Under the pieces are notes generated by a model that saw nothing but the letters and a program-made list of their open reading frames with translations, did not search any database and was not told the origin of the DNA. A program made the translations under genes and the position numbers. DNA of 64,000 bases from Casuarius casuarius (lineage: Eukaryota; Chordata; Aves; Casuariiformes; Casuariidae), in contig PTFA01000028.1 in assembly GCA_003342895.1 (NCBI GenBank), positions 4,424,433 to 4,488,432 of the forward strand. Reading direction: 5' to 3'. How positions within the stretch are numbered: position 1 is the first letter of the stretch; every line of letters begins with the position of its first letter. Shown here in pieces: positions 37,610-51,800 of this stretch.

Positions 37610-38700
37610 GATTTTTTTAGGCTTCTTTTATATCTTCTCTCTCAGCTATTTTCCAAGTTGAAGAGTCCTAGCCTATTCAGTCGTTCCTGATACGGACCCC
37701 ATTTGACGCATTGGATAATCCTGTTGCCTTTCTCTGAGCCCTTTGCATTCCAGTCACCGCACTGTCACCAAGCTGTATGCAGTATTCAAGCCATAGATGA
37801 CCTAATGATGACTTCTGTTTTGTTCCCTGTTGTTTTCCTTATAGCCCCTAACATTTGCTTTGTTTTTTTTTTATTCCTATTTAGCACTGAGTTGATGTTT
37901 TCATGTAACTACTTAAAACTTCAGCATCTCACTCCTGGGTGGTTACAGTCACTTTGCAACTCATAGCTTTATGTGTCAAGCTAAGATGCTTTTTCTTCAC
38001 GCACCTCACTTTACACTTATCTTTATTGAGCTTCATCTGCCAGTTTATTGCTCAGTCAGTCTTGCAAGGTTCATCTGCAATTTTTTGCAGTCTGCTTTAG
38101 TCCTTATTATTTTGAATAGCTTTGTGTCCTCAGCAGACTTTTCATACCTCATGGCTCAACCCTTTTCAGACCATTTATGAATATGCAGAAGAGTACAGGT
38201 CCAGAACTCCACTGGTGATCTCCCTATGTTGTGAAAACAGACCATTTTCTGCTACCCTTTGTTTCCCATCTTGTAATCAGTTACTTAACCATGAGACGAC
38301 TTTCCCTCTTATTTCATGGCTTCTTAGATTTCTTTAAAAGCCTTTGGGAAATCCAAAGTCAGACTTCCCTTTACGAGAACCATGATAACTCTTCCCAGGA
38401 AGATTCAGAAGTTCCTTAATGTTGTCCTTTATTATAGACTCTATAATAAAGGCTAATCTGCCAAATACAGATTTTTGGGCTTGCAGGACTGTAGTTCCCT
38501 GGACCCCCAGAACCTTTTTTAAAAATTATAGATTATAGCACTGGCACCCAGTGTTGGAAATGTTGGCAAGAGGCAACACACTTCTGTTAGTAATTCAACT
38601 GTTTTGTCCCTGAGTTCTCTTAGAACTCCTTGATGAATCCAGGCCCATCAATTTTGGCATTCATTTTGTCTAACTAACAATTTAATGATTGAAGACATGT
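37610..38700 (-). mobile_element. CR1-type LINE remnant, reverse-transcriptase region, antisense
   Basis: About 1.1 kb of a degraded non-LTR retrotransposon on the minus strand. Translating 38202 down to 38167 gives GPVLFCIFINGL, matching the conserved CR1 reverse-transcriptase block GPxLFNIFINDL. Further 3' in the element (lower coordinates, near 38120), a frame reading SAEDTKL corresponds to the FADDTKL catalytic box, with the active-site Ala-Asp-Asp replaced by Ala-Glu-Asp. The stretches cttcatctgccagtttattg (38031-38050) and tgaagagtcctagcct (37661-37676) are typical of antisense CR1/L3-like copies. Frames are broken, so the copy is dead and old. Recognition is from memory of the family; a masking search would fix subfamily and limits. 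Confidence 0.8.
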
Positions 38701-41700
38701 AGCATGTGTCTAGAGGTGTAGCTGTCCTGGCAATTGAGTAGTGTAATGCCTACCTACCATTAGAGGCCTTTGGGACTCATGTTTCATTGAGAAAGTATTT
38801 GGTCTGGTACATGCACTCTGAATGTAGTTAACATACAGCAACAACATTAAGTTCAGTGCAAGCACAGTAGTCATGGCCATTTTGACTCAAAAACAGCCAG
38901 AAGAGGATACGGCACCTATATTTTGTCTCATGGATGATAACCTTCTGTAGGCTTGGAGATAAACATTCTCCAGGTGCTGTTTGCTGGCAAGACCAGTACA
39001 ACAAGCTGACTATGTAGTCAATTCTCTTTTATCTAGGCCAAAGGGGATGGAGGTACTTTGGATAATGGAAAAATAACTAGTGATTGTGAAGGGTGCATTG
39101 AGTGCAGTGCAGAGATGCTGGGCTGATTTGCTTGCAGGACTAGCTGATACAGTGCTAGCCTGCATAACATAAGCTTCACAGTCATTTAAGTGTGCCTGCA
39201 GCAGCTTCCCTGGTTGCCTGGTTCTTGGGTGGCCAGGGGAAGGGGGAAAGGCACATCTGGTTCATGCACAGTGCTGTGCTTGCGGGGAGGTACCTTGGAT
39301 TCATAGCTGTGCTGGAGTTCATAAAACACCTGGAATTGTTAGTGCTGGGACATGTGGTGCAGAGACACCAGAACAGAGTCAGCTCAAGGCTGCCAACATC
39401 TATTAGCACTACCTGGGAGTACCTTTGATGTAACTGAGTTAATAAATTCTGTCAGAGCCAAGCTCCAGTGTCTGCACTTCAATGTAATGGCTGCAAAGAT
39501 ATGTATGCAAATGCAAAGATAATTAAAATTTGACTGTGCATCTGGGCCAGGTGTCTCCACTTCCATCTCTCGTGTACCCTGCTTCCCTGTCCCCTATGCT
39601 GCCAACTGTTGAATGCTGTGTGCTACTCGAGTGAGCTTATCTTGAAAGCTGACCTAGGCGTTGTGCTTTGCCACAGCAATCTCACAGCCCTCAGCCCAAG
39701 GGAGAGAGTAGGTGTGATCTCTGATTGCCAGAGCCATGCTAGCAAGAGTCCTAATGTAGCTGTAACCCAGAGACTGCACTTTTACTGGTACAACTTGCTC
39801 CCCTGGTATCCATGGGATTATTATGCTGGTTGTGAAGCACAGTTCTGCTGCTAAAGTTGTATCAGCATTTGGAGTGCTTTACCTGTACAGTCTAGCACGC
39901 TCATCACATAGACTAAGCCTTATTCCTCTGTTTGTTTTGAAGAAGTTAATAATATGCAGTAACAAGCATTAATGAGCTTCTGTGTAATGAGGCAAGACAA
40001 CAAAGAGTGGGAGGAGGAGAAGAGCCTATATGTGACCTGTCTGCATTTGGGAGGTAAGAGAAATCACCCAGTAGGGTAACAACCCTCAGCTCTGTCAGTT
40101 GGTCGCTTCCATGTAAGGCAGCCCCAATGACGTGTCAGTTAAAGCAGACAACTCTGTGGAAACAGTGGACAGAGAGTGATGCTGTCCCTCATTTATGGCA
40201 GTTCTGAAAATCTATGTGTAAAAATTCTTAAGGTTGGCAGGATCTTAACTGTCAAACCTTGCATGCATCAGGTGACAAGTGCTGTGGCTGAGAATGAAGT
40301 TTGAGCTGGCACTTGGGTGGATGTCTAGTGCAATTAACAGTTACATTGCTTTCAGTGACTGCACTTCAACCTTGTGCTTCAGCTTCAAGAAGCAAACTGC
40401 TGGGAACTGAGTGTTCAGCACATTTAAGTTTGGGCATATAGGACGGTTTATTTGATTTTTTTCCTCCCCTTTAGAGTGCTTGTCAGTCTCAGAGCCTGGG
40501 TGTACACAGGAAGGAAGTGATGTGTGGATGTATTTTTGCAATGAGGGATGTTGTCAGCCTTCGTGTATTCTCTGCACTGTGTCTGAATTCAGGATAGTAA
40601 GTGTTTCTGGTGCTGTGTTTTAGCAGCAGGGCATGTGCTTTCCCCCTGCTGAATGTCTGTGCTGGGGACTGCACTGCCACATAATCCACTGCAGGATGTG
40701 GGGAAGTAGAGCCCATTTGCATTGGGCCTTTGGAGAGGTTGGCCTGCTGAATAAAAGGAAATGAGGGAAATAAATAGCTCACAGAACATAATTCTTTTTC
40801 TAAAAAAGATGCAATGAGTAGAGGGAGTTTTCTGAAGAAGGAGGAGTCCCAAAGTGTGTCCTATGTCATGCATTCCCAAAAGACAGGCAGGATATGATGA
40901 AGACACAAGACGGAATAGATCAGTCAATCAGCAGTGTCAGCTGGGAAGGGAACACAACACTCTAGTGCTCTCTGGAGTTTGGCAGGCAGTGACTCAGGAC
41001 TAGTGTATGCTTAAAGTTTGACATGCCGTGACCCCTTGACATTTGATCTTTGAATCCCAGTGAGGCAAACCTGTTTGTTTTTCTGTGAGTGAATGAACTG
41101 AGCAACACGGTTCACAGTCAAAATCACTGATGTCTCCATATTCACTTCTGGAGTACAACAGGGGCAGCCGGTAATGCCAGAGGTGGCTGTATCGTGGCGA
41201 TGCTATTTGTGAGATGGGTAGAGGGTGCTATTGCTGTGTACAGTGATTTGATGGTAAAATACGACTGTAAAATGAAATTGTGGAATTGCTCTGTCATAAT
41301 TTATGAGTACTGTATTGTGTATATTGGATTGGTTACCTGGAAGCCCACCATGTGGCTATGTGCAGTTACATTAGTAGACTCACCGTGAAACAGGAAGGGA
41401 AGGAAAACGGTGGTTCTGGTAAGACACTCCTGAGTAAATGTCTGAGTTGTTGCTGGCCAGCGGGTGAGTTGCTGAGCCTGAGGAGCCTCACTGACCTCCC
41501 AGAGTGTCCACCTGCGTAGGTGTCTGATGAGTAGGGTCAGTCACTGATGGCGCAGAGGAACTCTCTGAGATGATCACTGTTAAGGTGGTCCTCGGGGGGC
41601 TGTTCTGGCTGATGTCTCTGAAGAGTGAAGATGGCTTTGCTCTGCTTTACTATTGGAGGATGTAGAGCTGGCTCCAGTGTAGATAAAAGTCAACCCAGGG

Positions 41701-44700
41701 TGAGCTTTCCAAAATTAAATCTGTGGTAGTAGCCAAGCAGGTGCTGGAGAAGCAGGAGGAGAGAGAGAAGAGAGAGTGAGTGATTCCACAGTTCCCTTCA
41801 CAAGTCCTCATCTCATCTGAAGTCAGGGGACTTCAGATGGCCTTGGGGCTTGTTATGAGGAGGGCCTTTACACCACCACAGTGAGGCAAGGTAGCACTGC
41901 CTGACCTACTTACGACAAATAGAAAATATACTTTTGGTATGAGTTGCCAGCTTCCACTGGGCACTTCCACAAGATGTGAGACTCCTTTCTCCCTCACCTT
42001 CCTAGGGTATGGTACTGTAGGCCACTCTCTCTTCACTGAAGATCCTTCACTTTCTTCTGTTGCTGGCATATGGGACCCTACTTTCACCTCTAACAAGACC
42101 CTCACTCCAGTCCTCATTGCAAGGAAGGAAACTCATTATAGACAGTCATCTTTGCAGACATCTCTGTCTGTTCTGGCTCTGCCAGGGGGACATGAACACA
42201 TTTCTCAGACTGGCTAGGGAGCATGAATGGTGTTGGATATGAGGCGTGGCATGTGTCCTATCGGTAGGTCATGATGTTTTGGAGGAAGAGTTTTCCCCTG
42301 CTTCTACAGCAAGAGGCTGTTTGCAGATGCCTGGTTTGCTCAAGGCAGCACACAGAGTAGTCTCTGAAGTCCCTCAATGCCCGTACGAGGAGGAGAATGC
42401 TCTTCTCAGCCAGTGTGTGGCGGCCCTGGCCCATGACAGCCTTCAGTAGCAATGCCTTCTTTGGTAACTCCATGTAATGGTGGGGTCCGGCTTGCCGATA
42501 GGGAAGGGCCTGGCTGTAGGACATGGTACAGCATGGAGCACCATGGCCAGAAGCAGGGAAATGGTGATGCCCGACACTGCTGCTACAGGCCACAGCCTCC
42601 ACTGCCCACACTTCAAATCGAGACAGTAGGGCTTTAGATAAAAGAGATTTCAGCAGCCCTGTTGTTTCATGATCTCTTTTTCTTTCTTATGAGGTTTTAC
42701 ATTTAAACAAATTAAGGACAAATAATTACCGTAGACACACCGTTGGTCACAGGATCCCCAAAGGTGCTGAAACCAGCCCTGTCAGACCTGCTAGGGAGGA
42801 GCAGGGGCTCCACAGGGCAATGTGGCCTGGGAGCCATTTGGGGGGGCTTGGCTACGCAGTGGGGATACCTAACTGTGCACTGACCTATACAGGTATCATA
42901 TGCTAGCTAATTCACAGGTTCCCTTAGCATGAACCCAGAGACCCTTTGTGTGGGGCAGTTTATTCCCTTTTAAGAGCAGAGCAAGCTCCTCACAGCTAGT
43001 TGGGAGTTGGGAGGGGAGTCGTACATCTCTGTTTCGGTATCTAAACATCCTATATGGGTAGAAAGGGCAGTTCAGCACATCTAACCTAACAGCCTCCCTC
43101 CTTCCTCCCAGAGCATCTGCCTCTCCATTCACTTACACAAGCAGCCGAGGCTGCTGAGTAGGAGTCAGAGGTGTAAGTATCTCCTTGACTCTCGGTGCAG
43201 GGTGTTTCTGTGCAATAGAACGTTCACTGTAAATTTGCACCCTCATTTTTGCACATTAACTTCCTAGCTTGAGAAAACTTGTAGTATGGGGAAATCTCTT
43301 AGTACCATATCAGCGGAGAAAGGGCACAAAGCATGACGTGGGAGTGTGAGTTCTCAGACAAAGGGCAGAGATGCCTGTAAGGTATCAGCTAAGCTGCCTG
43401 TCCAAGTTCAGTAGAATTAGTGACGTTCAGGATCTGACAGAGAACACTGTTCTTCAGCTGCAGTTTGAGGGGATGAAATTTTAAATAGAGAATCACATGT
43501 TGTTTTGTTTTCCTAAAAACAGCAAAAAGCTGATACTGTGATTGAAAGCTCCCTCTTCTGTTTCTAGCTGATATTGCACATTGTCTTTAACAAATGGACA
43601 AATGGGAAGGACTTAACACAGGTTTTCTTGTGCTGTGCAGATAGTTTTGTAATGGTCCATTTCAAAACACACAAAAATATCTGATGTTAAAGAAGGAGAA
43701 GCAGCACTTAACAGATGATATTAAATATCCTTCTTAAGCTTAGGATCAGGGAAGCAGATTGCCTGGGACAGACACAGGTCTCCTATAAGGTACCTTCTGA
43801 AGCAGGATATTCTGATGGTATCATCCAGTCTCTCTCCTTTTTTTGATCTAAAACTTTGTTAAATTGAAATCGTCCAAGCACAGTCTTATCTGAACAAGAA
43901 GAGGTGTTGTTGTTTATCTCCTGTCATCCCCAGCTCTCTGAAATAATATGACATGCAGAATTTTTTTCAGCAATTGTTGATTTTTTCATTATTTTCACAC
44001 CCTTTGTGAGGTTTGCCATTGTGGAGAGTGCTCCTTGACCTGTAGATGTCTGGCTGTAACTGAGTGCCTGTTTACCCAGGGCCATTGTAGCTACAAATAA
44101 CTGCGCTGGTGAAAGGTGGTAACTCAGGCTGCTTCCCAAGTTGAGAGTAGGCTTAAGTAAGAAACAAATGTATTTCTTATGTAAGAAATGAATCTTTTCA
44201 ACCCTTTGAGTGAGGGCAGAGTCCCATTTGTACATTTTTGACCAGTCTTCCATGAAGAATTGTAATACTCTTGCAAGATGCTGCAAGAATACTTCTGTTT
44301 GGTATCAAAGGCAGGACTAAGGCTGGAAGGCAGCTTTGGAGCTACGACCCATCATCTCAGGCAAGTCAGGGGTAGTTGAGAGTGGTGGACCTGTCCAGTC
44401 AGTGGGGCTCTTTGAAATGCTGTATTATTAAAGGAGATGGTGAGAGCATCTGCCTTTCATTTTACCGCAAATTTCTCTTGATAGTAAATTCCAGAATGAA
44501 GAATGGGGAGCACAAACAAAAAAATTTAGATGCTTGTAATATCATTATTTAAGAGCTTTCCATGGGTCAGTAACAGCTGTAATCTTGGCTGTTAGAAAGT
44601 TATTGTTCATTTACTCAGTGAGTGATGTAATTTTACTTAGATGCCCCTTAGAACAAGCATTATCAGTGCCTGTTCTACTTGCTGTTTCAATGACCTTTGG

Positions 44701-47700
44701 AAGATGGACCATGTCAGCAGAATTTACAAAGGTACCCGAATTACAGAACAGTGCAGCTAATGCAGCTGTCACAGCTCGTAAGATACTATTTTATGCCATA
44801 CTTGTGCCAAAGTATGAGTCCAAGGAGACCCAAGTAGTATGTATTACTTCTTTCCATCAGAGAACAGAGATACTTGTTTTTCTGTGCTAAAACGAACATA
44901 TTTAAATTAAACACCCAATTAGGCACAAAGAAAAAGAAGTTGGTAGCACTTACTTTCCCCCAGGAATCTGCTGGCAATTTGGATCTGCAGATTAACCTTG
45001 TGTGAAGCAGAATTAGGTAATGTTCTGTTGAACCAAAGTGAAGACAAAAACAAGAAATTTCCTAATACAAAGAATTCTTTGGAAAAAGGGAGCAAGGAAG
45101 GATGGCAGTATCATCATCACCCTTTCTAGTCCAGGGGTGGCAGTGCTTTGTATTGTCAAAAGCACATCTGAAATCTCATTTAATACCAGACTTGGCATTT
45201 TTTTCAATGTTTCAATTGTCCTAACTTCTCTTGAAATACCAGAGGGATGACGAACCTTTAAAGAACCTTCTAAGCTCTGGCAAAAGAGTTAGTTTGAAAA
45301 GGTTAGTTTGAAAAACCTGATTTCACTCTAAAAATCACTGCACAAAGTAGAAAAATATTTGCAGAGAAATTAAAAGCTTAAACTGGAAAATGTTTCATAT
45401 AATATCAGTCATTGACATTCTCCTTTTATAGCTTTTTATAGGTCTGAAAAGCAAATAACAGAAACTCATATAGTTTTAATTGTAGATGAATTTCTTTTCC
45501 CTGAAAAATATGCCTCTTAGAAGGTACAATATAACTGTTCTCAAAATCTTGCTGATAACAAGTGTAGAAACCTCAGAAGAATCAGTGTCTGAATGCAACT
45601 TTTGTAATATTCTGTGGCTGAGAAAGAATTTAAACAGTTTTAATGTGGCTATTTGAAGTAAAGAGAAGACCCACTGATCAAAGGTGGAATATCACTCACC
45701 ATGGGGGACAGGAGATGAGAAAGAAATTGTCGGGCTATAGCACCATCTCTTTCAAGGCTTTGTTGTAGGGATACTTGAAAAAACCAGGGTAAGAGCAATA
45801 AGACATTACTCATCCTTTTAGAAGTCAACGGAGCAGCAAATTTCTAAGTGGATTTATGCACGATTGCTCTGTTTTCCGCTGCAGACAGGATGACTATTTT
45901 TAGCAGCACATAGACAAAGCAGATAATTGTTTTGTGGGCTTTCTATCTGTCATAACTTTTACTCACCCATTTTAATTCTCTTCAGTGATTTTATTCCAAT
46001 TTATTTCCAAATTATAATAATATATTTTAGCTGTGATCTGTATTGGTTGAGTAATAGTTTCGTAGTCACTTGTGTCTATTTCTTCTCTTCCAACATTTAT
46101 CTAATGCCTTCGTTTTTAGGCATTAGAGGTGTTTGCTGAAATCTGTTCCATTCAGACTACTTCTGTGCATCTATACTGGACTTGAAAGTGAGCTAATGGC
46201 TAAGATCAGCCATATAAAACAGGTCTCACGCCTATGGAATAGCAGGATCATGGGAAATGATGCACCATCTCTTTAGAAAACTTCTTGTTGCAGAGTGAGA
46301 CCTGATGAGGTCTGCTGAAGCTGAGGTTTTGGAAGTGGGGGATTCTCTTTCTGCAAATGCAGGGGCGGAAAGGTTGTACAGGCATTTTGTTTGGGAGGGG
46401 CAGAAGGTGAGGGAAAAAACAGCAAAGAGAGGGAGCAGGGAAACAAAACTCGCTGGCCATAGCAAGTGCTGGAAGACACTGGAGCATGGGGCCTGCTGCC
46501 ATCATTTGAGTTGTGGTCTAGGAAACAGGTATGTTGCCTGGGGGGGTATGTTGCCCTGAAAGCAGGTATATTCCCTGTCACCATGTGAGCCAGGGCTTGC
46601 ATACAGACTCTCTGCATCTCAAATCCAACAAAATTGACTTATGTGATATAGGAGAGCAGTATGAGACGGGAGAGTGCCCAGTGTGTGAGTCAGGAGGCCG
46701 ATGTGGAGGCCAGGAGGTCAGGGCACATCACGCTGCATGATGCAAAGGGGCCCCGTTCCAGACTGTGGCTCAGAGGAGGAACCTGCCGTGGGGCTGGCTG
46801 GGTTGTGAGCTGCAGCGCAGCCAGGCGCTGTGGTGCTGTGCTGCAAATGTGAGAGATGGAGGCACCATAGCAGGGCAATGCCAGCTGGGTGCCACTTGAC
46901 TGAATCTGCACAGGGCTATGTGTTCTCAGCTTCTCCTCCAAATGGAAAGAAAACGTGACCCTCCAAATTCTAGGTGAACTATAAGATGTGAAGAGGAAAT
47001 GATGCTGCTTGGCTTTCTCTGTTCCTCTCACCATCTCAGCTGTCCTTGGTTCTCTCATGCATGTCATCAGTTATGGTGTTCATTAAACATGGAACAGCCA
47101 CCTAATTTTCTTGTCTTTAAAGATAATTAAACCAACTGTACCTTACAGACTCTTCCTCTGGCTTTCCATTTACATCAGCTTTTAACAATCAGCCTGACTT
47201 CTGCTGAGACATGCATTGCTACTGTCAGAGCTGGTCCAGCTCCATTCCTAGTGCCATCAAAAATTCACTCATCTAGCGTAGATGCCTCAGAGCAACAGCA
47301 GCTGTAATAGCAATGACAACATCTTGGGAGGATTACAAGTGCTTTTTGCTTACAGTTTTGCTTTTCTGTGAGCTGGTTCTGGAACTGTTTATGGCTGTTT
47401 TGTCTACTTTGGTCTTTTTAATGAAATTTCTCCCTGTTGCAGTGTTACTGGGACAGCTTTGCTATTGTAACCACACAGCCCTCCAGGAAAGAAACTATGT
47501 TGGAACTAGTGTTATTCCCACATTGCTCTTGAGATTTTTTTTTTTTTTACCCTAAGAGTTTAAGCGACCTTTTATGTCAAACAAAAACTGCTTCTAGTCT
47601 AGTAACCTGCTAGGAGCAGTGGGTGATAGCAGATGTTTAGGAAGGAGGATTAGACTGGGGCAAGATGATGCTTCCCCAGAATACTCACCCAGTCTCCAGT

Positions 47701-47864
47701 GATTTGCATTTCAGAGATGTCTCAATGACACATGCTTTTGTATTTGGCAGTCCTCAATAAACATTTCCTGGGAATTTGTCATAGCAAGCAGTTTCACAGC
47801 CTAAAAATCTACTGTTTGTTTTGAACATTTTTTTGTGTCTCCTTATTTTTGTATTGGAAAAGAC
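38701..47864. other. Intergenic spacer, no gene recognised
   Basis: About 9 kb without a supportable exon, RNA gene or intact transposon. Open frames are 120 codons or fewer and unrecognised. It contains a 14-bp tandem duplication at 45288-45315. Confidence 0.55.
45288..45315. repeat. 14-bp tandem duplication
   Basis: gttagtttgaaaag at 45288-45301 is followed directly by a copy differing at its last base (45302-45315). Confidence 0.75.
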
Positions 47865-48830
47865 CATGAATAATTGCTCCTTACTCACCTTCTCCATACC
47901 ACTCATGAATGTATGGACTTCTTTCACATCCCTGCTCAGTTAAGTTGTTCTGCAGACTGAAGAGCCCTTGCATATTTAGTTGTTTCTAATACAGAAGCTG
48001 ATTCATACTGTTGATCATGTTTGCTGCTCTTCTCTGTACCTCTTCTAGTGCTACTTTATTTTTTTTTTAATGAAGATGAGCAGGATTACCATGATACTGA
48101 AGAAGTGAGCTCCCCTTGGAATTACCTAATGGCATAAGAATGCTTCTTGTTCTGTTCTCTATTTCTTCCCTAAAACCGTTTTTTTCAGATTGTTACTCTA
48201 CTGACATTTTTCTTAGAAATTTGAAATAATCCCAAAATTTCATTCATCAATCCTAACAGTAGCTCAAAGCTCATGCCTGTGCACAAAAAACGGATTTACC
48301 CCATGTCACTTCATATTTATCTACATTGAATTTATCTGCCACTTTATGTCATCCAATTAGTACCATGAGGTCCTTCTGCATTCTTCACAGCTGGCCTTCA
48401 GATTTGTCCCTCTGTAGAGCTTAATAGCAACTAAAAACTTTATCTCTTCACTATTCATTCCCTTTCCCAGATCATTAATGATTGTGTTGAATAGCACTGG
48501 CCTCAGCATGGATTCCTGTGGGGCTCCATTGGTGATTTCAGTTCGCTGTAAAAATTAGTAAAGAATTCTTTATTTCCTATCTTTCAGTTAGTCATTTATC
48601 TATGTGAGACTTTTCCTTTAATGCCATGGCAGCCTCATTTCTTTCAGAGTGAAGGAATGCTTTGTGGCACTAAAGGTAGACTGTAATCAGTGAAGTCACC
48701 CACTCACTGACTCCTTCAGGGAATGCCAGTAGATTTGAGTTATGACTTCTCTTAACTTTTCTGCAGTATATTGTATTTAGTCATGTTCCCGCCAATTCTG
48801 TTTTTTAGGCTGCTTTCTCTCTCCACCCAG
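47865..48830 (-). mobile_element. CR1-type LINE remnant, reverse-transcriptase region, antisense
   Basis: A second old CR1-like copy on the minus strand. Translating 48527 down to 48471 gives GAPQESMLRPVLFNTIIND, clearly the PQGSVLGPxLFNxFIND block of CR1 reverse transcriptase with a few substitutions. Lower coordinates continue towards the element's 3' end (cttactcaccttctccatac near 47882, as in other antisense CR1 copies). The element may extend right to about 49280, where a 106-codon minus-strand frame (48845-49165) lies in the position expected for upstream ORF2 sequence, but I could not match that part. Dead and heavily mutated. Confidence 0.78.
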
Positions 48831-51800
48831 TATGGACAGCAGATTTACTGTTTAGCAATTCTCTGGATATTGCCTGGAACCTTCTTAAATAGCCAAAATT
48901 GCCCAATTCCAGCGCTGTGGTCCTGAGGCAGATTTGAAGTGAGAGGCTCCCAGGCAGACCTGATCGTTCGTCCATCCTTGAGTTCCTCTAGACCCCCAAG
49001 GTGGATACCGTTGAGTCTTGACAAATTGTTACTGCTTGTTTTGAGGATTTGTCCAGCAACAACTTTTACCTGCGCTTCAGTTAGAGACGGATCCTTTACT
49101 GTGTCCCCACTTCTCTGCTCTGTGGGAACCTCCCCAAGCTCCACCACAGTGAACACACATGCCAAGTATTTTTTTTTAGGTTTTCTGTTCTGTCCTCATC
49201 TTCTTTAACTTCTTTACTCTTTCTCTATACCCTGATCATCTATTGGCCCTCAATGCCCTCTTCAGGGTTCTTGGTCTCATTGCATTAGAAAACAAATTCA
49301 TGACCTTTTGCAGCTTCTTTGGTATTTGTTTTCTCTCTAATTTTTAATGATATTACTTCTCTTTTTGCTTGTTGCCGATAATGAAGACCCTTTGTGATAG
49401 CAAAGCTTGTTATAAATATGCAGCAGTGAAATATCTACATGTGTCCTGAAGCAGTCAGGTAGAAGCTTGACTGCCTTGGGCCCTGCAGGTTGAATAATTG
49501 TGGTAGTCGTTGCTAGCATGAGATCTGGAAGTGCTCAGTAGCAGTTCTTCAGCAGGACACTAAGGGGCAGCCCCAGACCAAAGGAAATTTTTCTTGTTAT
49601 ATATCCATAAACTCAGAGAAAACCTTACTCGTCTTATTTTTGTGTCTTGATTTAATAGCAACAAGGCTCAGGAATATTCAATAAAGCTAGGCTAGAGTTT
49701 TCCAGGGGCAGGAGTTTTCCTCCCATTGCATTTTTTGGAAGGTATTTATTTCTGCCAACACACTGGTGATAAGGAAGCTGAATTTACTTGCCAATTATCT
49801 CAAGACTGGCCTGTCTGAGCTCACAGCATGCAGACAGAGCAGAGAGAATGGGAAGGCTGCCACGAGCTCTGCCTTGGTGGCTGCCTGCGCGTTGCAACAC
49901 GACCAAGTGCCTGTACAAGCGGTGCTCAGTGACTTGTATAGGCCAGGGGCCTTCACAGCTCAGAGGAGCTCATTGCCACCAGAGAGCAGTATTACCAGTT
50001 GTATCAGCTCTAAGAGCTTGCTGCCAAAATAGTAGCTGCTGGGTGTAGTTAGAGACCAGACAAGCAAAGGAAAGAGGCACTGAGGCACGACTCACTCAGT
50101 GGCCTGCCCAGGGCTGGAGAAAACCTGTGGAAGAAAGTGAATCCTCTTTTCCCATGCCTCGGACCATGGCGGTAACCAGAGGTGCCTTCCTCTGGGATCC
50201 AGGGGAAACTACAACAGCAAAGGGACTTCTTCAGGTTACAAAGTAATCAAAGCTCGTGGGAGACATTGTTTAGGGGTTCATGCATGTCCTGCATGATGAT
50301 GAGCCCTCGAGGGTGGAGAACATCCTCCATGCCGCTGAAGTCAGCAGGAAGGAGAAAACACGTCACTGCAGTCTTGGGCCCTAGAGATGTCAATTAATTT
50401 TTGTATTTCAGACCAAGGGCCAGGGACAGACATTTCTTGCTCCTGCGTGGTTGTGCGCAAGTCACACCTGCTATCCTAGTGTGCTCTTAAGCACAGGGGA
50501 AGCTTAAGAAAATCTCATGTTCTAGGGGTGTGGGGAGGAGGGCAGTGATTTTCCCAGTTGCCCTCGACTTGTCCACACTGTCCTATGACACAGTCTGAGT
50601 TCACCCAGCCCCTGAAAGGAGGGGTATTGACAGTTACAAAGCATAATCTGGACCAAGCTGCAAAAGCCTTGAGGAAGGAATTGGATGTTGGAGTGAATTA
50701 GGACGAAGGCTTAATGCTGTTGCACGTTGATACAAGTTTGAATTAGGAGGAAACATGAGTTGGTCAGAACCAATGTGTCCCAAAAGGGTGTATTTGTCTT
50801 ATTGATCACTGGATTTATCACAAGGGGATTTACTATGTCGACTTTGTTCAGAAGGTGATGTATTGCCAAACACTATTTGTAACCTGAGCTACCAAAGCCA
50901 GCTGGTGCTGTGTGCAAGTTCTCTGGTTACAACAGGGGAGAGCTGTGCTCTGTGGTGGTGTAACTGGATTCCCTGCTGTTATCTGCAAGCAGAGAGCTGG
51001 TTCTGAATCTGTGCCTATGCTAGGGTACTTTACACTACTTTGGTATGCTTCCTTGGTGTAGGTAGACTACACTAAAGTGATAGGTGGCTTGTGGTGGATG
51101 GATACCTCCCCTTCAGAAGCATAAGAAGAAGGAATTGTATAGCCAAAATATAATTATATATAAACTTTATAACTTCAGTTTAAGGTTAATGAAGGCTTTC
51201 TAGGCTATTTTCCAGGCAACGGTACATTCCTATAAGTTTGATGTTGCCCCACAAGCTAGCAATAGGTGGTTGCTCACAGAGGGAGCAAAGGGTGGCTGGG
51301 AGAAAGAGAAGGGAGTAGGTGGTGACTCAGGTCAGTATCTTAAGCACAGACAATGCTTCAATTTCTGTCCTAGAACAGTATCACAGGAGTGGACATTTCA
51401 GTGCAAAATTTCATTTATTTGTTTGGAAAAGACGTATACAATCTTGTCCAAATGGGGCTCAAGAGAACGAGATCAGGGTACACTTCAGTTTGGGCAGCCC
51501 TTGAAATGGAATGTGTTTAAAGGGATGTGTACAGAGTTAAGCACGGAAATTAGGTGATAAAAGCCCAAGCTGTGCTATTCTGTTTTCTGTGGGGTCACAG
51601 GAGTAAAAACAGGCTTGAAAATGTGAACAAGAACCAATGAAGAAGATAGACTTCTTGATATAACAAGATAAATCAATCAGCCACACGGATATGGAAGAAG
51701 AACACAAATGAAAGCGTAATATTGAAAAGTTCATTATAACTTAACAAGAAGTACTGGTTCAAATATGTCTCTTGTAAGCTCTTTAGTATGTATGTAAGTG

